A stretch of DNA of 64,000 nucleotides, taken from assembly GCA_026393975.1 (NCBI GenBank), contig JAPKZD010000001.1, positions 1 to 64,000 on the forward strand, read 5' to 3'. Made by a program: the position numbers and the translations under genes. Of this stretch, positions 1 to 10,223 are shown piece after piece; the stretch's first letter is position 1; every line of letters begins with the position of its first letter. Source of the DNA: Candidatus Aminicenantota bacterium (GTDB taxonomy: Bacteria; Acidobacteriota; Aminicenantia; Aminicenantales; Saccharicenantaceae). The notes under the pieces are model-generated. The model was given only the letters and a program-made list of their open reading frames with translations, did no database searches and was not told the DNA's origin.

Positions 1-3000
1 GTCAAGACGATGGTCACGTTCTGGCTGGCCATCCGGCCGCAGAATTCGTCGAGCATGGCCCGCCCGACCCGCCGGTTCTTGATCGGCGAGGAGACGACGA
101 CGGCGTCGATGAAGACGACGTTGTGGTACCTGACGTGGTAGCATAGCCCGCCGACGACCCGCTCCTCGGCGTCCTTGACGACGTAGTGGCGGTCCTGCTC
201 GCTGATGACCTTGGGGTAGTTCTCCTTGAAGAAGAGGCGGTAGATCTGCCCGATCTCGGCCGGGTCGAGCGTCTCGCTGCACGTGTAAGCGCCGCCCTGA
301 TTGTCGAGGAGCCGCGACTGGACCAGGACGCGCTTGCCGCCCTCCTCGCCGAACTTGACGATATCGAGCGAGGGGCTGCTCGGCAGGCTCGGGAAAACCA
401 TCTTGCTGAAGACGCGCCGGTCCTCGTCCTCCTTCAACACGGCCTGGAGGTCCGAGAGCTCCAGGAGCTGGACGGCCGGCTTCTGGACGTTCTCCCCCAT
501 CTTGTCGAGCAGACGGTCGAAGGCCGCGCAAACACCCCCGCCGAGCCCGGCGAAATAGGTGTGCCGGTAGAAGTAATAGCGGACGATCTCCGGGTAGCGG
601 ACGAGGCCGTAGCGCTCGAAAAGCTCGAGGATCTTCATCTCCTTGGCCTGGATCGGCGCCAGCGCCCGGGACATCTCCCAATCCTTGTACTTGTTGATGG
701 CGTTGAGGGCCGGGATGGGGATGACGAAGTTCTTGTGGAAATAATCCAGGTAGGCATCGAGCGCCTCCCGGAAGTCCTTCGCCTCCGGCCCGGTGAGGCC
801 CCCCCCGGCGAGCTCGCGCTGGAGGCCGTCGAAAAATTCCCCGGCCCTCTCGAAGCCCAGGGCCTCGTAGCAGGCGTCGAAGATCCAGGTCACGTCGAGG
901 AATTTGAGGGCCCAGGGATAGCCTGCCGCGGTCTTCCTGTAGAAGTTCACGAACATCGGCCGGACGAGCGAGAGAGGTCCGTCGTAAGGGCGCCGTCCCT
1001 CGATCGAGGCGATGACCGCCTCCTCCAAAAAGCCGGCTTCTTGGACCATGACGTTCTGCGGCGAAACGAGCCCGGGCACGATGCGGAACCCACTGTAGTC
1101 GGCCGCCCGGAAGAACGAGGCGAAGGCGTCGATGAAGAGCTTGCGCCAGGTCTGCGGCGGCGGGGCCGAGTCCTTGTCCCTCCGGCTGGAGAGCTCACGG
1201 ATCTTCTCCCACACCGTGAGGTCCCCCGCGTAGCGCCAGGTCAGGGCCCCCAGGTCCGGCCGCCAGGCGCCGGGCCGGGGCAGGATCCTCCGGCCGTAGG
1301 GGAAATTGGCCAGGACGAGGAGCCAGAGGGTCGTCTCCCGCCCTTCGGGCGAACGCCAGTCCTCGCCGAAGACGAGGCGGAAGTCGTAATGCTTTCCGGA
1401 CCGGGTGTTGACACTCACCCGATAGTGCGAGCCGCCGGAGGCCGACGGGATCCTGGAAACCCAAATGCCGCCGGACACGATCTCCGCCGGGTTGAACCGC
1501 TCCCGTTCGTAGGCAAGGAGCACGGACTGCCTGAGAAAGAGCGGCTCGGTCAGGATGCGGCGGAGCTCGGCGGCCTCGCCGGGCCCGATGCCGTCCTCGA
1601 GGTCGATCCGCCTCTCCCACTCCTTCGCTTCGAGGACGGGCGCCCCCTCGGCAACGTAGGCCTCGAAATCCCGAATGAGCTCGAGGAGCCGCTCCCGGGC
1701 TTCTTCGGCGAGGACCGGGTCCTTCTTGTGCAGGACCCAGCTCGCGAGCTCGGCCCGGACGCTGTCGTGATACTGCGGGTTGACCCGGGCGAAATCGACG
1801 AACAGCCGCAGGATCTTGACGAACTGTTCGCGGCTCTCGCCGGCCGCCGGCCATTCGAGCTTCTCCCGGTAGGCGAACATGCGCTGGCGCAGGGAATCGA
1901 AACGGCCCTGCCCCAGCTTGGACGAGACGATGCGTCCGATCGACTCTTCGTTGAGGAAGGGCAGGCCCGACTGGACGAAAGCCGGCAGGGACTCGCCGTA
2001 GCCGGGGTTAGGCTCGTCGAGAAGGAGCAGGCGGTAGGCCCAGCAGCGGATGCGCTCCTCCGGATGCCTGGCCAGCGCTTCGAGGCGGCTGCGGATGAGC
2101 GTCGACAGCCGGAGGTTCTCCGACTCGCCGAAGAGGCTCTCGACCTCTTCCAGGGAGGCCGCGGCATCCTCCGCGCCGGCGTGGAGGGCAAGCGACAGAA
2201 GGCCGTTCAGCCGCAGGAGCCCCGCGTCGCCGACCCCTCGGGGCTTGGGCAGGTCGGCCGGCGCGTAGATCGTCCGGCGCTTCCAGGGCAGGATCACCCT
2301 GTCGGAAACGGATTCCAGCGGCGAGTCCCAGCCCTCCTTGCAAGGGCAGAAGCGGATGAGAGCGGGATTCCCGGCCCAGAGGTTGGGCTGACGGGCGAAA
2401 ACGCCCATGTCGATGGCCCCGCCGCGGACCTCGTATTCCAGGTCGCCGACGAGCCAGGTCGCCCCGGCCCCACTTTTCTCCAGGGGCAGGCGGAGGCCGC
2501 GGTTGAGGTCGCGGAGGCCGTCTTCGTCGAGCGTCAGCTCGTCGTCGAGGATGCCCAGGTCACGGTAGAACCAAAGCGGCACGCGGACCCGGAGGCCCCC
2601 CCGGACGAGCTCGACGAAGTTGGTCCGGTAGAGCTCGTCGATCGGACCGGCGAAGTTGGCCTCGATCCGCTTTCTGTTGAACGATCCCTTGGGCGTCAGC
2701 TCGCCTTTCTCCGGGTCGAAGTCGCGGTCGAGGACGGCGAAGTTGATGACGCGCTCGTAGGGCGCGAGGTCCGTGTTGGCGGCGCTGACGATCCGGCGGT
2801 AGTAGCTCCGCTCGTTCTCCTTGTCGAGGGCCTTTTTGAGGACCTCGTCGCCGTAATCGGGGACGATGAAAATGACGTTGTACGGCCGGCCGTCGCCGAC
2901 GAGGAAGGTCCGCTTGATCCCCGGGACCTGGCCGAACTTGCTCTCGACCTTGCGCGGCGCGATCGTCTGGCCGCGGTTGTTCTTGTAGATGTCCTTGATC

Positions 3001-4574
3001 CGGTCGACGATCTGGTAGTAGCCGCTGGGCAGGCGTCGGAAGACGTCGCCCGTCGACAGCCAGTAATCGGTCTCGGCGCTTTCCGGATATGGGATGATGT
3101 CGCCCGGGCCCTTGTCCTCGAGGTAGCGGGCGATGTAGTCGCCGCTCACCTGGAGCTCGCCGCTTTCGGACAGGCGGACCCGCGTCCCGGGCAGGGGCAG
3201 GCCGTGGGCATTCTCCTCGTAGCGGCCCGGGACGGTCATGGTCACGCCGCCGGTCCCCTCGGTCATGCCGAAGCCGCTGCAGATGGCGATACCGTTGCGC
3301 TCGAAGAAGTGGAAGACGCGCGGGTCGAGGTATCCCGCCGCGGAGATCCCCCAGCGCAGTCTCGAGCCGACGACCGAACGGATCGCCTGGGCGTGGTCGG
3401 CGCCGGGCGGGAGGCCGTCGATCTTCTCGACGCACCTCTCGTGGAGCTGGGACCAGCGGACGGGAACGCTGACGAACCCGGTCGGGTTGAGCTTGGGGAA
3501 AAGGGCGAGCAGGGTTTCGGCCGAGGGATTGCCGGCGAAGACGTACGTTCCGCGCCAGTAGATCGCGCCGAGCATCTCGAAATAGCGGCCGAAGGTGTGG
3601 TAGAGGGGCAGGAAGCTCAAGAAGACCTCGTCCTCCCCCACCGCCGGAAGGGCGGCCGCCCGGGCAAAGCGCTTGGCCACGAGCTGGTAGCCGGAGAAGG
3701 AGACGCCCTTCGGCGACCCGGTGCTGCCCGAGGTGAACATGACCGTCGAAACTTCGTCGAGCTTGAACCTCTTCCGCCCGGCCAGGATGCGGTCGACCTC
3801 GCCGACGCTCAGCCGCTTGCAGAATTCGCCGAGGAAGAGGGCCTCCGCGTCCCCGCCGGCCTGGACGCCCGGATCGACGACGAAGATCCGGAACTTGCGC
3901 ACCGTCCGGCCGCGGAGCCCGGCCAGGAGCGCGGCCCGCTCGGCCGTGTCGGTGACGGCGATGTTGATCTTCAGCTTGTCGAAGATCGTCGTCAGATCGT
4001 CCGGATGGAAATGCGGGTTGAGCGGGGTAACCAGGATGTCGAAGAACAGGCAGGCCAGGTCGGCGCAGGCGGTCTCGAAGCGGTTCTCGGAAAAAATGGC
4101 GACCCGGGGTTCGTCCCCGTCGGCCGCGGCCGGCGCATAGAAGGCGCCGGCGATCTCCCGGACGTGGTGGGCCGCTTCTTCGTAGGTCCACTGCGTGGGG
4201 ATGGGCGTCGACATGTCCTGGAAGAGGACTCGCCGGGGCATTTCCCGGACCCGGCTCCCGAAAAGCGCGTTGAGGGAATAATCGGAGGCCCGGATGAGGC
4301 GGAATGCGGCTTCGGCCCAGCGAACGGGCAGGCCTTCCCCGAGCACCCGGAGGAACCGCGTGTCGCCGGTCGCGTCCAGGAACTCGCGGGCCGCCTCGCC
4401 GCCGCCGGCTGAACGGGCCTCGGCCGAGGCGGCGAAGCTTTCGGCCGCCGCGACCAAGTCTGCGGCGATCGTTTCCGGCGTCCGCCCGCCCGAACCCCGG
4501 CTGGCCCACTCCTCGAGGAGGGCTCTCAGCCGCGCCTGGCCAGGGCCTGTTTTCTTGGGTTCCGCGCTCGTCAT
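1..4574 (-). CDS. AMP-binding (acyl-CoA synthetase-like) / GNAT multidomain protein, C-terminus cut by window edge
   Basis: One open minus-strand frame begins at 4574 (ATG, with AGGGAG 9 bases upstream; an in-frame ATG at 4583 is the alternative) and stays open to the left edge, giving more than 1,520 visible residues. Residues roughly 100-640 form an adenylate-forming domain. It shows the phosphate-binding loop TSGSTGSPKG near 280, GFGMTEGTG near 433, STGD near 507 and RIKDIYKNNRGQTIAPRKVE just after, as in long-chain acyl-CoA synthetases. About 750 residues of unfamiliar sequence follow; one stretch (IVPGLVSPQNVMV) vaguely resembles a kinase catalytic loop, which is only a hint. The last visible part is GNAT-like, with an acetyl-CoA loop NRRVGRAML. 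The likely reaction is acyl adenylation or thioesterification, with a second acyl-transfer activity; the substrate is unknown. It is divergent from the GntR-led operon and may share its control region. Confidence 0.8.
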   Translation of the reverse strand, partial: MTSAEPKKTGPGQARLRALLEEWASRGSGGRTPETIAADLVAAAESFAASAEARSAGGGEAAREFLDATGDTRFLRVLGEGLPVRWAEAAFRLIRASDYSLNALFGSRVREMPRRVLFQDMSTPIPTQWTYEEAAHHVREIAGAFYAPAAADGDEPRVAIFSENRFETACADLACLFFDILVTPLNPHFHPDDLTTIFDKLKINIAVTDTAERAALLAGLRGRTVRKFRIFVVDPGVQAGGDAEALFLGEFCKRLSVGEVDRILAGRKRFKLDEVSTVMFTSGSTGSPKGVSFSGYQLVAKRFARAAALPAVGEDEVFLSFLPLYHTFGRYFEMLGAIYWRGTYVFAGNPSAETLLALFPKLNPTGFVSVPVRWSQLHERCVEKIDGLPPGADHAQAIRSVVGSRLRWGISAAGYLDPRVFHFFERNGIAICSGFGMTEGTGGVTMTVPGRYEENAHGLPLPGTRVRLSESGELQVSGDYIARYLEDKGPGDIIPYPESAETDYWLSTGDVFRRLPSGYYQIVDRIKDIYKNNRGQTIAPRKVESKFGQVPGIKRTFLVGDGRPYNVIFIVPDYGDEVLKKALDKENERSYYRRIVSAANTDLAPYERVINFAVLDRDFDPEKGELTPKGSFNRKRIEANFAGPIDELYRTNFVELVRGGLRVRVPLWFYRDLGILDDELTLDEDGLRDLNRGLRLPLEKSGAGATWLVGDLEYEVRGGAIDMGVFARQPNLWAGNPALIRFCPCKEGWDSPLESVSDRVILPWKRRTIYAPADLPKPRGVGDAGLLRLNGLLSLALHAGAEDAAASLEEVESLFGESENLRLSTLIRSRLEALARHPEERIRCWAYRLLLLDEPNPGYGESLPAFVQSGLPFLNEESIGRIVSSKLGQGRFDSLRQRMFAYREKLEWPAAGESREQFVKILRLFVDFARVNPQYHDSVRAELASWVLHKKDPVLAEEARERLLELIRDFEAYVAEGAPVLEAKEWERRIDLEDGIGPGEAAELRRILTEPLFLRQSVLLAYERERFNPAEIVSGGIWVSRIPSASGGSHYRVSVNTRSGKHYDFRLVFGEDWRSPEGRETTLWLLVLANFPYGRRILPRPGAWRPDLGALTWRYAGDLTVWEKIRELSSRRDKDSAPPPQTWRKLFIDAFASFFRAADYSGFRIVPGLVSPQNVMVQEAGFLEEAVIASIEGRRPYDGPLSLVRPMFVNFYRKTAAGYPWALKFLDVTWIFDACYEALGFERAGEFFDGLQRELAGGGLTGPEAKDFREALDAYLDYFHKNFVIPIPALNAINKYKDWEMSRALAPIQAKEMKILELFERYGLVRYPEIVRYYFYRHTYFAGLGGGVCAAFDRLLDKMGENVQKPAVQLLELSDLQAVLKEDEDRRVFSKMVFPSLPSSPSLDIVKFGEEGGKRVLVQSRLLDNQGGAYTCSETLDPAEIGQIYRLFFKENYPKVISEQDRHYVVKDAEERVVGGLCYHVRYHNVVFIDAVVVSSPIKNRRVGRAMLDEFCGRMASQNVTIVL

Positions 4575-4613
4575 GTCAGGCATCTCCCTGCCATAGAAAG
4601 AGGATATTATACA

Positions 4614-4676
4614 GTATTATATATACCACTTGCAATTTAGCCCTATTGGTTTATAATGGTCTATACCATAAGGAGA
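4614..4676 (+). promoter_or_regulatory. Promoter, GntR-type operator and RBS for the glutamate-fermentation operon
   Basis: TTGCAA (4630-4635), a 16-base spacer and TATAAT (4652-4657) form a good sigma-70-type promoter. The palindrome TGGTCTATACCA (4657-4668) sits directly on the downstream edge of the -10. It contains GTCTATAC, matching the GTnTAnAC core typical of GntR-family operators, so autorepression by the adjacent regulator is likely. A second AT-rich near-palindrome, GTATTATATATAC (4614-4626), lies towards the divergent gene. AAGGAGAA at 4669-4676 is the ribosome binding site for the ATG at 4685. Confidence 0.65.
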
Positions 4677-4684
4677 ATTGGACC

Positions 4685-5674
4685 ATGGCGACAAGAATCC
4701 ATCTCGACAGAAAGAGTCAGGTGCCGGCCTACCGGCAGATTATCCAGCAGGTCACGACGCTCATCCGCACCGGCGAGCTCAAGCCGGGCGACAAGCTCCC
4801 GGCGGAGCGGGACCTCGCCGCCGAGCTCAAGATCGCCCGGGGGACGATCAAGAAGGCCTACGAGGTCCTGGCCCAGGACAAGATCATCGAAGCGGCCCAG
4901 GGCCGCGGCTCGTTCGTCTCCTCCCGCCAGGACATCCTGCCCGCCGGCCGAAAGGAGCGCGCCGTGGCCCTCATCGACAAGCTCCTCGACGAGCTCAAGA
5001 ACATGAAATTCTCCTACCACGAGGTCCAGACGATCATCGACCTCAAGGTCATGGAGCGCGAGGAGCGGCTGGAGAACTTCAACGTGGCCGCGGTCGACGA
5101 CGTCCCCGAAGCCCTGGCCATCTTCGAACGACAGCTCGGCTTCCTCTCCAAGATCAAGATCACCCCCGTCCTCCTCGACGAGCTGGCCGCCGGGCGCAAG
5201 CCGGAAGCGCGCCTCAAGGAATTCGACCTCATCCTGACGACGAGCAACCACTACAGCGAGCTCCTGGGCATGTTGCCCAACCTCCACTCCAAGATCATGC
5301 AGGTGGCCGTCTCGCCGAGCCAGGAGACGATCATCGAGATGGCCGGCCTCGGCCGGGCCCAACGCATCGGCGTCGTCTGCCAGAGTGAACACTTCCTCAA
5401 GATCGTCACGACCAGGCTCCAGGAGCTCGATCTCGCCTCCGGCCCCGTCCCCCATCTCTTCATCCGCGACGAGGCGCGCCTGCCCCGCTTCCTCGAGGAC
5501 CTCGCCGTCGTCTTCGTCCCGCCGGGACACCTCCTCCAGAGGCGGCGGGAGAACGTCGCCGCCGTCCAGGACTTCACGGAGAGGGGCGGCAAGGTCATCC
5601 CCTTCGACTACCAGATCGAGCGCGGTTCGCTCCTCCACGTCGACGAGCGCATCGGCCAGCTCCTGAAGCACTGA
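4685..5674 (+). CDS. GntR-family transcriptional regulator
   Basis: A 329-residue regulator. The ATG at 4685 follows AAGGAGAA by about 8 bases; an open frame continues upstream but has no RBS. Residues 1-80 are a typical GntR winged helix: QVPAYRQIIQQV, then GDKLPAERDLAAELKIARGTIKKAYEVL and QGRGSFV. The remaining 250 residues are a sensor region that resembles a periplasmic-binding-protein fold (LacI-like or UTRA-like) more than FCD. It contains alternating beta-strand and helix segments such as QRIGVVCQSEHFLKIV. It lies 22 bases before the cobalamin-binding mutase subunit and is probably cotranscribed, so it is the likely local regulator of glutamate degradation. The effector is unknown; glutamate, an intermediate or a B12 status signal are possibilities only. 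Confidence 0.88.
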   Translation: MATRIHLDRKSQVPAYRQIIQQVTTLIRTGELKPGDKLPAERDLAAELKIARGTIKKAYEVLAQDKIIEAAQGRGSFVSSRQDILPAGRKERAVALIDKLLDELKNMKFSYHEVQTIIDLKVMEREERLENFNVAAVDDVPEALAIFERQLGFLSKIKITPVLLDELAAGRKPEARLKEFDLILTTSNHYSELLGMLPNLHSKIMQVAVSPSQETIIEMAGLGRAQRIGVVCQSEHFLKIVTTRLQELDLASGPVPHLFIRDEARLPRFLEDLAVVFVPPGHLLQRRRENVAAVQDFTERGGKVIPFDYQIERGSLLHVDERIGQLLKH

Positions 5675-5696
5675 GTCGGCAGGAAGGAGCACGCCC

Positions 5697-6125
5697 ATGT
5701 CCGCCCCGGCCATCGTCCTCGGAGTCATCGGCGCCGACTGCCATTCGGTCGGCAACAGGATCATGGAAGGCTTTTTCTCCGGTGAGGGTTTCCGCGTCGT
5801 CAACCTCGGCGTCATGGTCTCCCAGCTCGAGTTCGTCGACGCGGCCATCGAGACCGATGCAGCGGCCATCCTTGTCTCGTCGCTCTATGGGCACGGCGAG
5901 ATCGACTGCCAGGGCCTGCGCGACCTGTGCATCGAGAAAGGCCTCGACAGGATCATTCTCTACGTCGGCGGTAACCTCGTCGTCGGGAAAACGCCCGCCG
6001 CCGAGGTCGAGGAGAAGTTCAGGGCCATGGGTTTCGACCGGGTCTTCCGGCCCGACATCGACCTCAAGGAAGCGGCCGCGCTCCTGCGGAGCGACATCGA
6101 AGCCAGGAGGGCCAAGGCATCGTGA
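5697..6125 (+). CDS. glmS: Glutamate mutase (methylaspartate mutase) sigma subunit, B12-binding
   Basis: A 142-residue cobalamin-binding subunit of glutamate mutase (EC 5.4.99.1). The hallmark D-x-H-x-x-G is at residues 14-19 (DCHSVG); the histidine is the lower axial ligand to cobalt. The Rossmann-like B12 fold continues with VVNLGVMVSQLEFV, ILVSSLYGHGEID and LYVGGNLVVGK, all typical of the family, and the length is normal. With the epsilon subunit (7531-8979) it converts L-glutamate to (2S,3S)-3-methylaspartate by a radical mechanism. An RBS-like AGGAAGGAG stretch lies a few bases before the ATG. The stop overlaps the GTG start of the next gene by 4 bases, indicating translational coupling. 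Confidence 0.95.
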   Translation: MSAPAIVLGVIGADCHSVGNRIMEGFFSGEGFRVVNLGVMVSQLEFVDAAIETDAAAILVSSLYGHGEIDCQGLRDLCIEKGLDRIILYVGGNLVVGKTPAAEVEEKFRAMGFDRVFRPDIDLKEAAALLRSDIEARRAKAS

Positions 6126-7519
6126 AAAAGGTCGTCAGCATCGACATCGGGTCCACCTGGACGAAGGGGGCGCTTTTCGCCCTCGACAGCCCGGCGGTCG
6201 TCGCCAAGCGCGACACGCCGACGACCCAGGACGGCCTGGGCCGCGGTTTCCTGGCCGTCCTCACGTCCCTCCTGGGCCTGCCGCCCGGAACGCGGCTCGC
6301 CGACCTGCCGCGGGACATCCCGGTCTATTTCTCGTCCTCGGCCAAGGGCGGCCTGGCCATCGCCGCGGTCGGCCTCGTCCCCAACCTGACCCTCCAGCTG
6401 GCCAAGCTGACGGCCATGTCCGCCGGCGGCAAGGTTGTCCGGAGCTTTTCCTTTTCGTTGACCGAGGACGACATCGCCGTCCTCGAGTCCGCCCCGCCCG
6501 ACATGATCCTTCTCTCCGGCGGCACGGACGGCGGCAACACGGCCTACCTCTTCGAGAACGCGGCGCGCCTGGCCGCCTCGAAACTCGAGGTGCCCGTCAT
6601 CTTCGCCGGCAACCGGGCCGCGGCCTCACGCGTCGCCCGCATCCTTGAGAAAAAGGACGTCGTCGTCACGGAAAACATCATGCCCGAGATCGGGCAGATG
6701 AACCTCGAGCCCGCCCGCGACAAGATCCGCGGCCTCTTCCTCGACCGCATCGTCGCCGGCCGCGGCCTGGGCGAGATCGTCGAGGTCCTCGGCAGCCGGC
6801 CCAAACCGACGCCGCTCGGCGTCTTCGAGCTCGTCGCCGCCATCCCCCGCGTCCGGCCGGACTGGGACGACCTCTGCGTCATCGACATGGGCGGGGCGAC
6901 GACGGACGTCTACTCCAACACGGAATCCTATCTCGAGACGGACACGGTCGTGCTCAAGGGGCTGCACGAACCCCGCAACAAGCGCACCGTCGAGGGCGAC
7001 CTGGGCCTGCGCGTCTCGGCCCGGACGCTCTGGGATGCCGGCCGAGAAATCATCCTCGAGGGGCTCGACAAGGCCGGCCTTCCGGCCGAAGCCATGGAGG
7101 ACTTTATCGCCGCGATCGCCGCCGACGCGGGCCTCCTCCCCTCCGGCGAACCGCAGAAGACGCTCGACCGCATCCTGGCCGAAGCCTGCGTCTTCCTCGC
7201 CGTCTCCCGCCACGCCGGCGGCTGGCGCGAGGCGTTCACGCCGCAGGGCCGGGTCTTCGTCCAAACCGGCAAGGACCTGCGCCGGGTCAAGGCCATCGTC
7301 GGCAGCGGCGGCTACCTCTCGCGCTCGGCCGACGCCGCGGTCATGCGCGGCGCCCTGAACCGCCTGGCCCGCCCGGCCGAGGAGCGCAAGCTCGCCCCCG
7401 AACGGCCGGCCTTCTACGCCGACGCGGCCGGCCTTTTCCCGCTCGCCGGGAACCTGGCCGAGGATTATCCCGTAGAAGCAACGGCCCTGGCCCTGGCCAG
7501 CCTCAAACCATTGTCGTAA
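6122..7519 (+). CDS. glmL: MutL/GlmL, ASKHA-type ATPase accessory protein of glutamate mutase
   Basis: A 465-residue protein of the MutL family found between the two glutamate mutase subunit genes in clostridia. It begins with GTG at 6122, overlapping the previous stop in GTGA. The actin/Hsp70-type phosphate-1 loop is [10 protein letters not shown] near residues 8-17, and the phosphate-2 loop is [13 protein letters not shown] in the middle. The C-terminus ends with alanine-rich helices. Family members are thought to act as ATP-dependent reactivating chaperones that exchange damaged cobalamin; that role is established for related diol dehydratase factors and inferred here. Length and position match the classical mutS-mutL-mutE order. 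Confidence 0.93.
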   Translation: MKKVVSIDIGSTWTKGALFALDSPAVVAKRDTPTTQDGLGRGFLAVLTSLLGLPPGTRLADLPRDIPVYFSSSAKGGLAIAAVGLVPNLTLQLAKLTAMSAGGKVVRSFSFSLTEDDIAVLESAPPDMILLSGGTDGGNTAYLFENAARLAASKLEVPVIFAGNRAAASRVARILEKKDVVVTENIMPEIGQMNLEPARDKIRGLFLDRIVAGRGLGEIVEVLGSRPKPTPLGVFELVAAIPRVRPDWDDLCVIDMGGATTDVYSNTESYLETDTVVLKGLHEPRNKRTVEGDLGLRVSARTLWDAGREIILEGLDKAGLPAEAMEDFIAAIAADAGLLPSGEPQKTLDRILAEACVFLAVSRHAGGWREAFTPQGRVFVQTGKDLRRVKAIVGSGGYLSRSADAAVMRGALNRLARPAEERKLAPERPAFYADAAGLFPLAGNLAEDYPVEATALALASLKPLS

Positions 7520-7530
7520 AGGGAAAACAG

Positions 7531-8979
7531 ATGATCAGCAACGAAACAGTCGATCTCAAGGAATTCGAAACGATCCGCAAGGAGGTCCTCGAGACCTGGC
7601 CGACCGGAAAGGGCGTCCGGATCGAGGACGGCGTCCGCTACCAGAAGCGGATCCCCGAGGAGAAACGCTTTTCCACGGCCATGAAGACCGCCCGGGACAA
7701 GGGCCGGATCCTCCTCCAGCCGCGGGCCGGCGTCGCCCTCATCGACGAGCACATCAAACTCCTCCGCTACCTCGAAACCGAGGGCGAGGCCGACCTCCTG
7801 CCGACGACGATCGACGCCTACACCCGCCAGAACCGCTACGAAGAGGCGGAAAAGGGCATCGAGAGATCGAAGGCCGCCGGCTCGTCCCTCCTCAACGGCT
7901 TCCCGGCCGTCAACCACGGCGTCGACGGCTGCCGCCGGGTCGTGGACGCCGTCGTCAGCCCCATCCAGGTCCGGCACGGCACTCCCGACGCCCGGCTCCT
8001 GGCCGAGATCACCTTGGCCGCGGGCTTCTCGAGCTTCGAAGGAGGCGGCATTTCCTACAACATCCCCTACACCAAGAAGGTCCCGCTCGAGAAGTCGATC
8101 CGGGACTGGCAGTACGTCGACCGCCTCGTCGGAATCTACGAGGACCAGGGCGTCCGTGTCAACCGGGAGCCCTTCGGGCCGCTGACCGGGACCCTGGTGC
8201 CGCCGTTCATCAGCCACGCCATCGGCATCATCGAGGGCCTGCTCGCCTTCAAGCAAGGGGTCAAGTCCATCACCCTCGGCTACGGCCAGGCCGGCAACAT
8301 CCTCCAGGACATCGCCGCGGTCACCTCGCTCAACGAGCTGGCCGAGGAATATTTCAAGCGGGCCGGCTTCGAGGACTACGAGTTCACGACGGTCTTCCAC
8401 CAGTGGATGGGCGGGTTCCCCGAGGACGAGGCCAAGGCCTTCTCGGTCATCGCCTGGGGAGCGGTCGTGGCCGCCTTCGCCAAGCCCGAGAAGATCATCG
8501 TCAAGAGCCCCCACGAGGCCATGGGCATCCCGACTAAGGAAGCCAACGCCCAAGGCCTCCGGGCGACGCGCCAGATCGTCAGCATGCTCGCCGACCAGCG
8601 GCTGTTCGACAGCCTGACCGTCCGCCGCGAAGTCGAGATCATCAAGCGCGAGGTCCGCTGCCTCATGGACAAGGTCTACGAGCTCGGGAGCGGCGACATC
8701 GCCGCCGGCTCCGTGGCCGCGTTCCAGGCCGGCGTCCTCGACGTGCCCTTCGCCCCCTCCATCTACAACCTGGGCAAGGTCCTGCCCATGCGCGACAACG
8801 AGGGCTTCCTGCGCATCTTCCACAAGGGCAACCTGCCCCTGGACAACGACGTCATGGCCTACCACCGGGAGAAGCTCGGCGAGCGGGCCAAGGCCGAGGG
8901 CCGGGAAATCTCGTTCCAGATGGTGACCGACGACATCTACGCCGTCAGTAAGGGAAAATTGATCGGGAGACCCAGATGA
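7531..8979 (+). CDS. glmE: Glutamate mutase epsilon (catalytic) subunit
   Basis: A 482-residue TIM-barrel catalytic subunit of glutamate mutase. Diagnostic segments include [12 protein letters not shown] near 30, [14 protein letters not shown] near 70, [11 protein letters not shown] near 125, [14 protein letters not shown] near 155, [14 protein letters not shown] near 170, and [13 protein letters not shown] in mid protein. Length matches characterised clostridial enzymes (about 483 residues). The active site forms with the B12-carrying sigma subunit encoded two genes upstream. Eleven bases separate it from glmL and the RBS is weak, while its stop overlaps the start of the ammonia-lyase gene in ATGA, so stoichiometric production of mutase and lyase is expected. 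Confidence 0.96.
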   Translation: MISNETVDLKEFETIRKEVLETWPTGKGVRIEDGVRYQKRIPEEKRFSTAMKTARDKGRILLQPRAGVALIDEHIKLLRYLETEGEADLLPTTIDAYTRQNRYEEAEKGIERSKAAGSSLLNGFPAVNHGVDGCRRVVDAVVSPIQVRHGTPDARLLAEITLAAGFSSFEGGGISYNIPYTKKVPLEKSIRDWQYVDRLVGIYEDQGVRVNREPFGPLTGTLVPPFISHAIGIIEGLLAFKQGVKSITLGYGQAGNILQDIAAVTSLNELAEEYFKRAGFEDYEFTTVFHQWMGGFPEDEAKAFSVIAWGAVVAAFAKPEKIIVKSPHEAMGIPTKEANAQGLRATRQIVSMLADQRLFDSLTVRREVEIIKREVRCLMDKVYELGSGDIAAGSVAAFQAGVLDVPFAPSIYNLGKVLPMRDNEGFLRIFHKGNLPLDNDVMAYHREKLGERAKAEGREISFQMVTDDIYAVSKGKLIGRPR

Positions 8980-10223
8980 GGATCCAAAAAGTCCTGTTCG
9001 CTCCGGGGAAATCCGCCTTCTTCTTCGACGACCAGCGGGCCATCAAGAAGAACGCCGCCCACGACGGGTTCGTCTACAAGGGCAAACCGGTGACGCCGGG
9101 GTTCCCCCGCATCCGCGTCGCCGGGGAGTGCATCTCGGTCCTGCTCCTCCTCGAGGACGGGCAGGTCGCCGTCGGCGACTGCGCCGCGGTCCAGTACTCG
9201 GGCGTCGGCGGCCGCGACCCGCTCTTCCTCCACGGCACCTACCTGCCCTTCCTGAAGAAGAACGTCGCCCCCAAGCTCGAGGGCCTCGAGGTCGGCCGCT
9301 TCCGCGACATGGCCGGGACGTTCGAGGATATGACCGTCCGCGGCAAGCGCCTGCACACGGCCATCCTCTACGGCCTGTCGCAGGCCCTGCTCGACGCCCG
9401 GGCCAAGTCCGAGCACAAGCTCAAGTGCGAGGTCGTCTGCGAGGAGTACGGCCTGCCGATCGTCCCCAAGCGGGTGCCGGTCTTCGGCCAGACGGGCGAC
9501 GACCGCTATACGAACGCCGACAAGATGATCCTCAAGGAGGCCGACGTCCTGCCCCACGCCCTCATCAACAACGTCGACGAGAAGCTCGGCCGCCGCGGCG
9601 AGAAGCTCCGGGCCTACGTCCGCTGGCTCTCCAAGCGCATTGTCCAGCTCCGCGGCCGGGCCTCCTACCGGCCCGACCTGCATATCGACGTCTACGGCAC
9701 GATCGGCCTCATCTTCAACCACGACATGGACAAGGTCGCCGAGTACATGGCCTCGCTCGAGAAGGAGGCCGGCGGCTTCGCCCTCTACATCGAGGGGCCC
9801 GTGGACATGGACGAGAAGCTCCCCCAGATCGAGGCCCTTGGCCGGATCCGGCGCCGCCTCAGGGCCCTCGGCTCTTCCGTCAAGACCGTCGCCGACGAGC
9901 ATTGCAACACCCTCGAGGACATCCGCGAGTTCACCGACGCCGCCTGCTGCGACATGGTCCAGATCAAGACCCCGGACCTCGGCGGCATCCAGAACGTCGT
10001 CGAGAGCATCCTCTACTGCAAGGACCGCGGCATGGAGGCCTACCAGGGCGGCACCTGCAACGAAACCGACGTCTCGGCCGTCGCCTGCGTCCACGTCGCC
10101 CTGGCCGCCCGGCCGATGCGCATGCTGGCCAAGCCGGGCATGGGTTTTGACGAGGGCTATATGATTGTGAATAATGAGATGGAACGGACGATCCAGGTCC
10201 TGAAAGCGAAATACCATGGCTAA
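8976..10223 (+). CDS. mal: 3-methylaspartate ammonia-lyase
   Basis: A 415-residue enolase-superfamily enzyme (EC 4.3.1.2) that removes ammonia from 3-methylaspartate to give mesaconate. All key residues of the Citrobacter amalonaticus enzyme are present at identical numbers: H194 (VLPHALI), metal ligands D238 (HIDVYG), E273 (YIEGP) and D307 (VADEHC), general base K331 ([10 protein letters not shown]) and C361 (GGTCNETD). This makes the assignment very firm. The gene starts inside the glmE stop (ATGA) and its own end overlaps the AtuA-family gene by 8 bases. Confidence 0.97.
   Translation: MRIQKVLFAPGKSAFFFDDQRAIKKNAAHDGFVYKGKPVTPGFPRIRVAGECISVLLLLEDGQVAVGDCAAVQYSGVGGRDPLFLHGTYLPFLKKNVAPKLEGLEVGRFRDMAGTFEDMTVRGKRLHTAILYGLSQALLDARAKSEHKLKCEVVCEEYGLPIVPKRVPVFGQTGDDRYTNADKMILKEADVLPHALINNVDEKLGRRGEKLRAYVRWLSKRIVQLRGRASYRPDLHIDVYGTIGLIFNHDMDKVAEYMASLEKEAGGFALYIEGPVDMDEKLPQIEALGRIRRRLRALGSSVKTVADEHCNTLEDIREFTDAACCDMVQIKTPDLGGIQNVVESILYCKDRGMEAYQGGTCNETDVSAVACVHVALAARPMRMLAKPGMGFDEGYMIVNNEMERTIQVLKAKYHG

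Noticed and set aside
186-4412. A 1,400-codon open frame on the plus strand
   Set aside because: It is the antisense shadow of the AMP-binding protein; its sequence is low-complexity Asp/Glu/Leu/Val-rich and matches no family, as expected from GC-rich codon bias.
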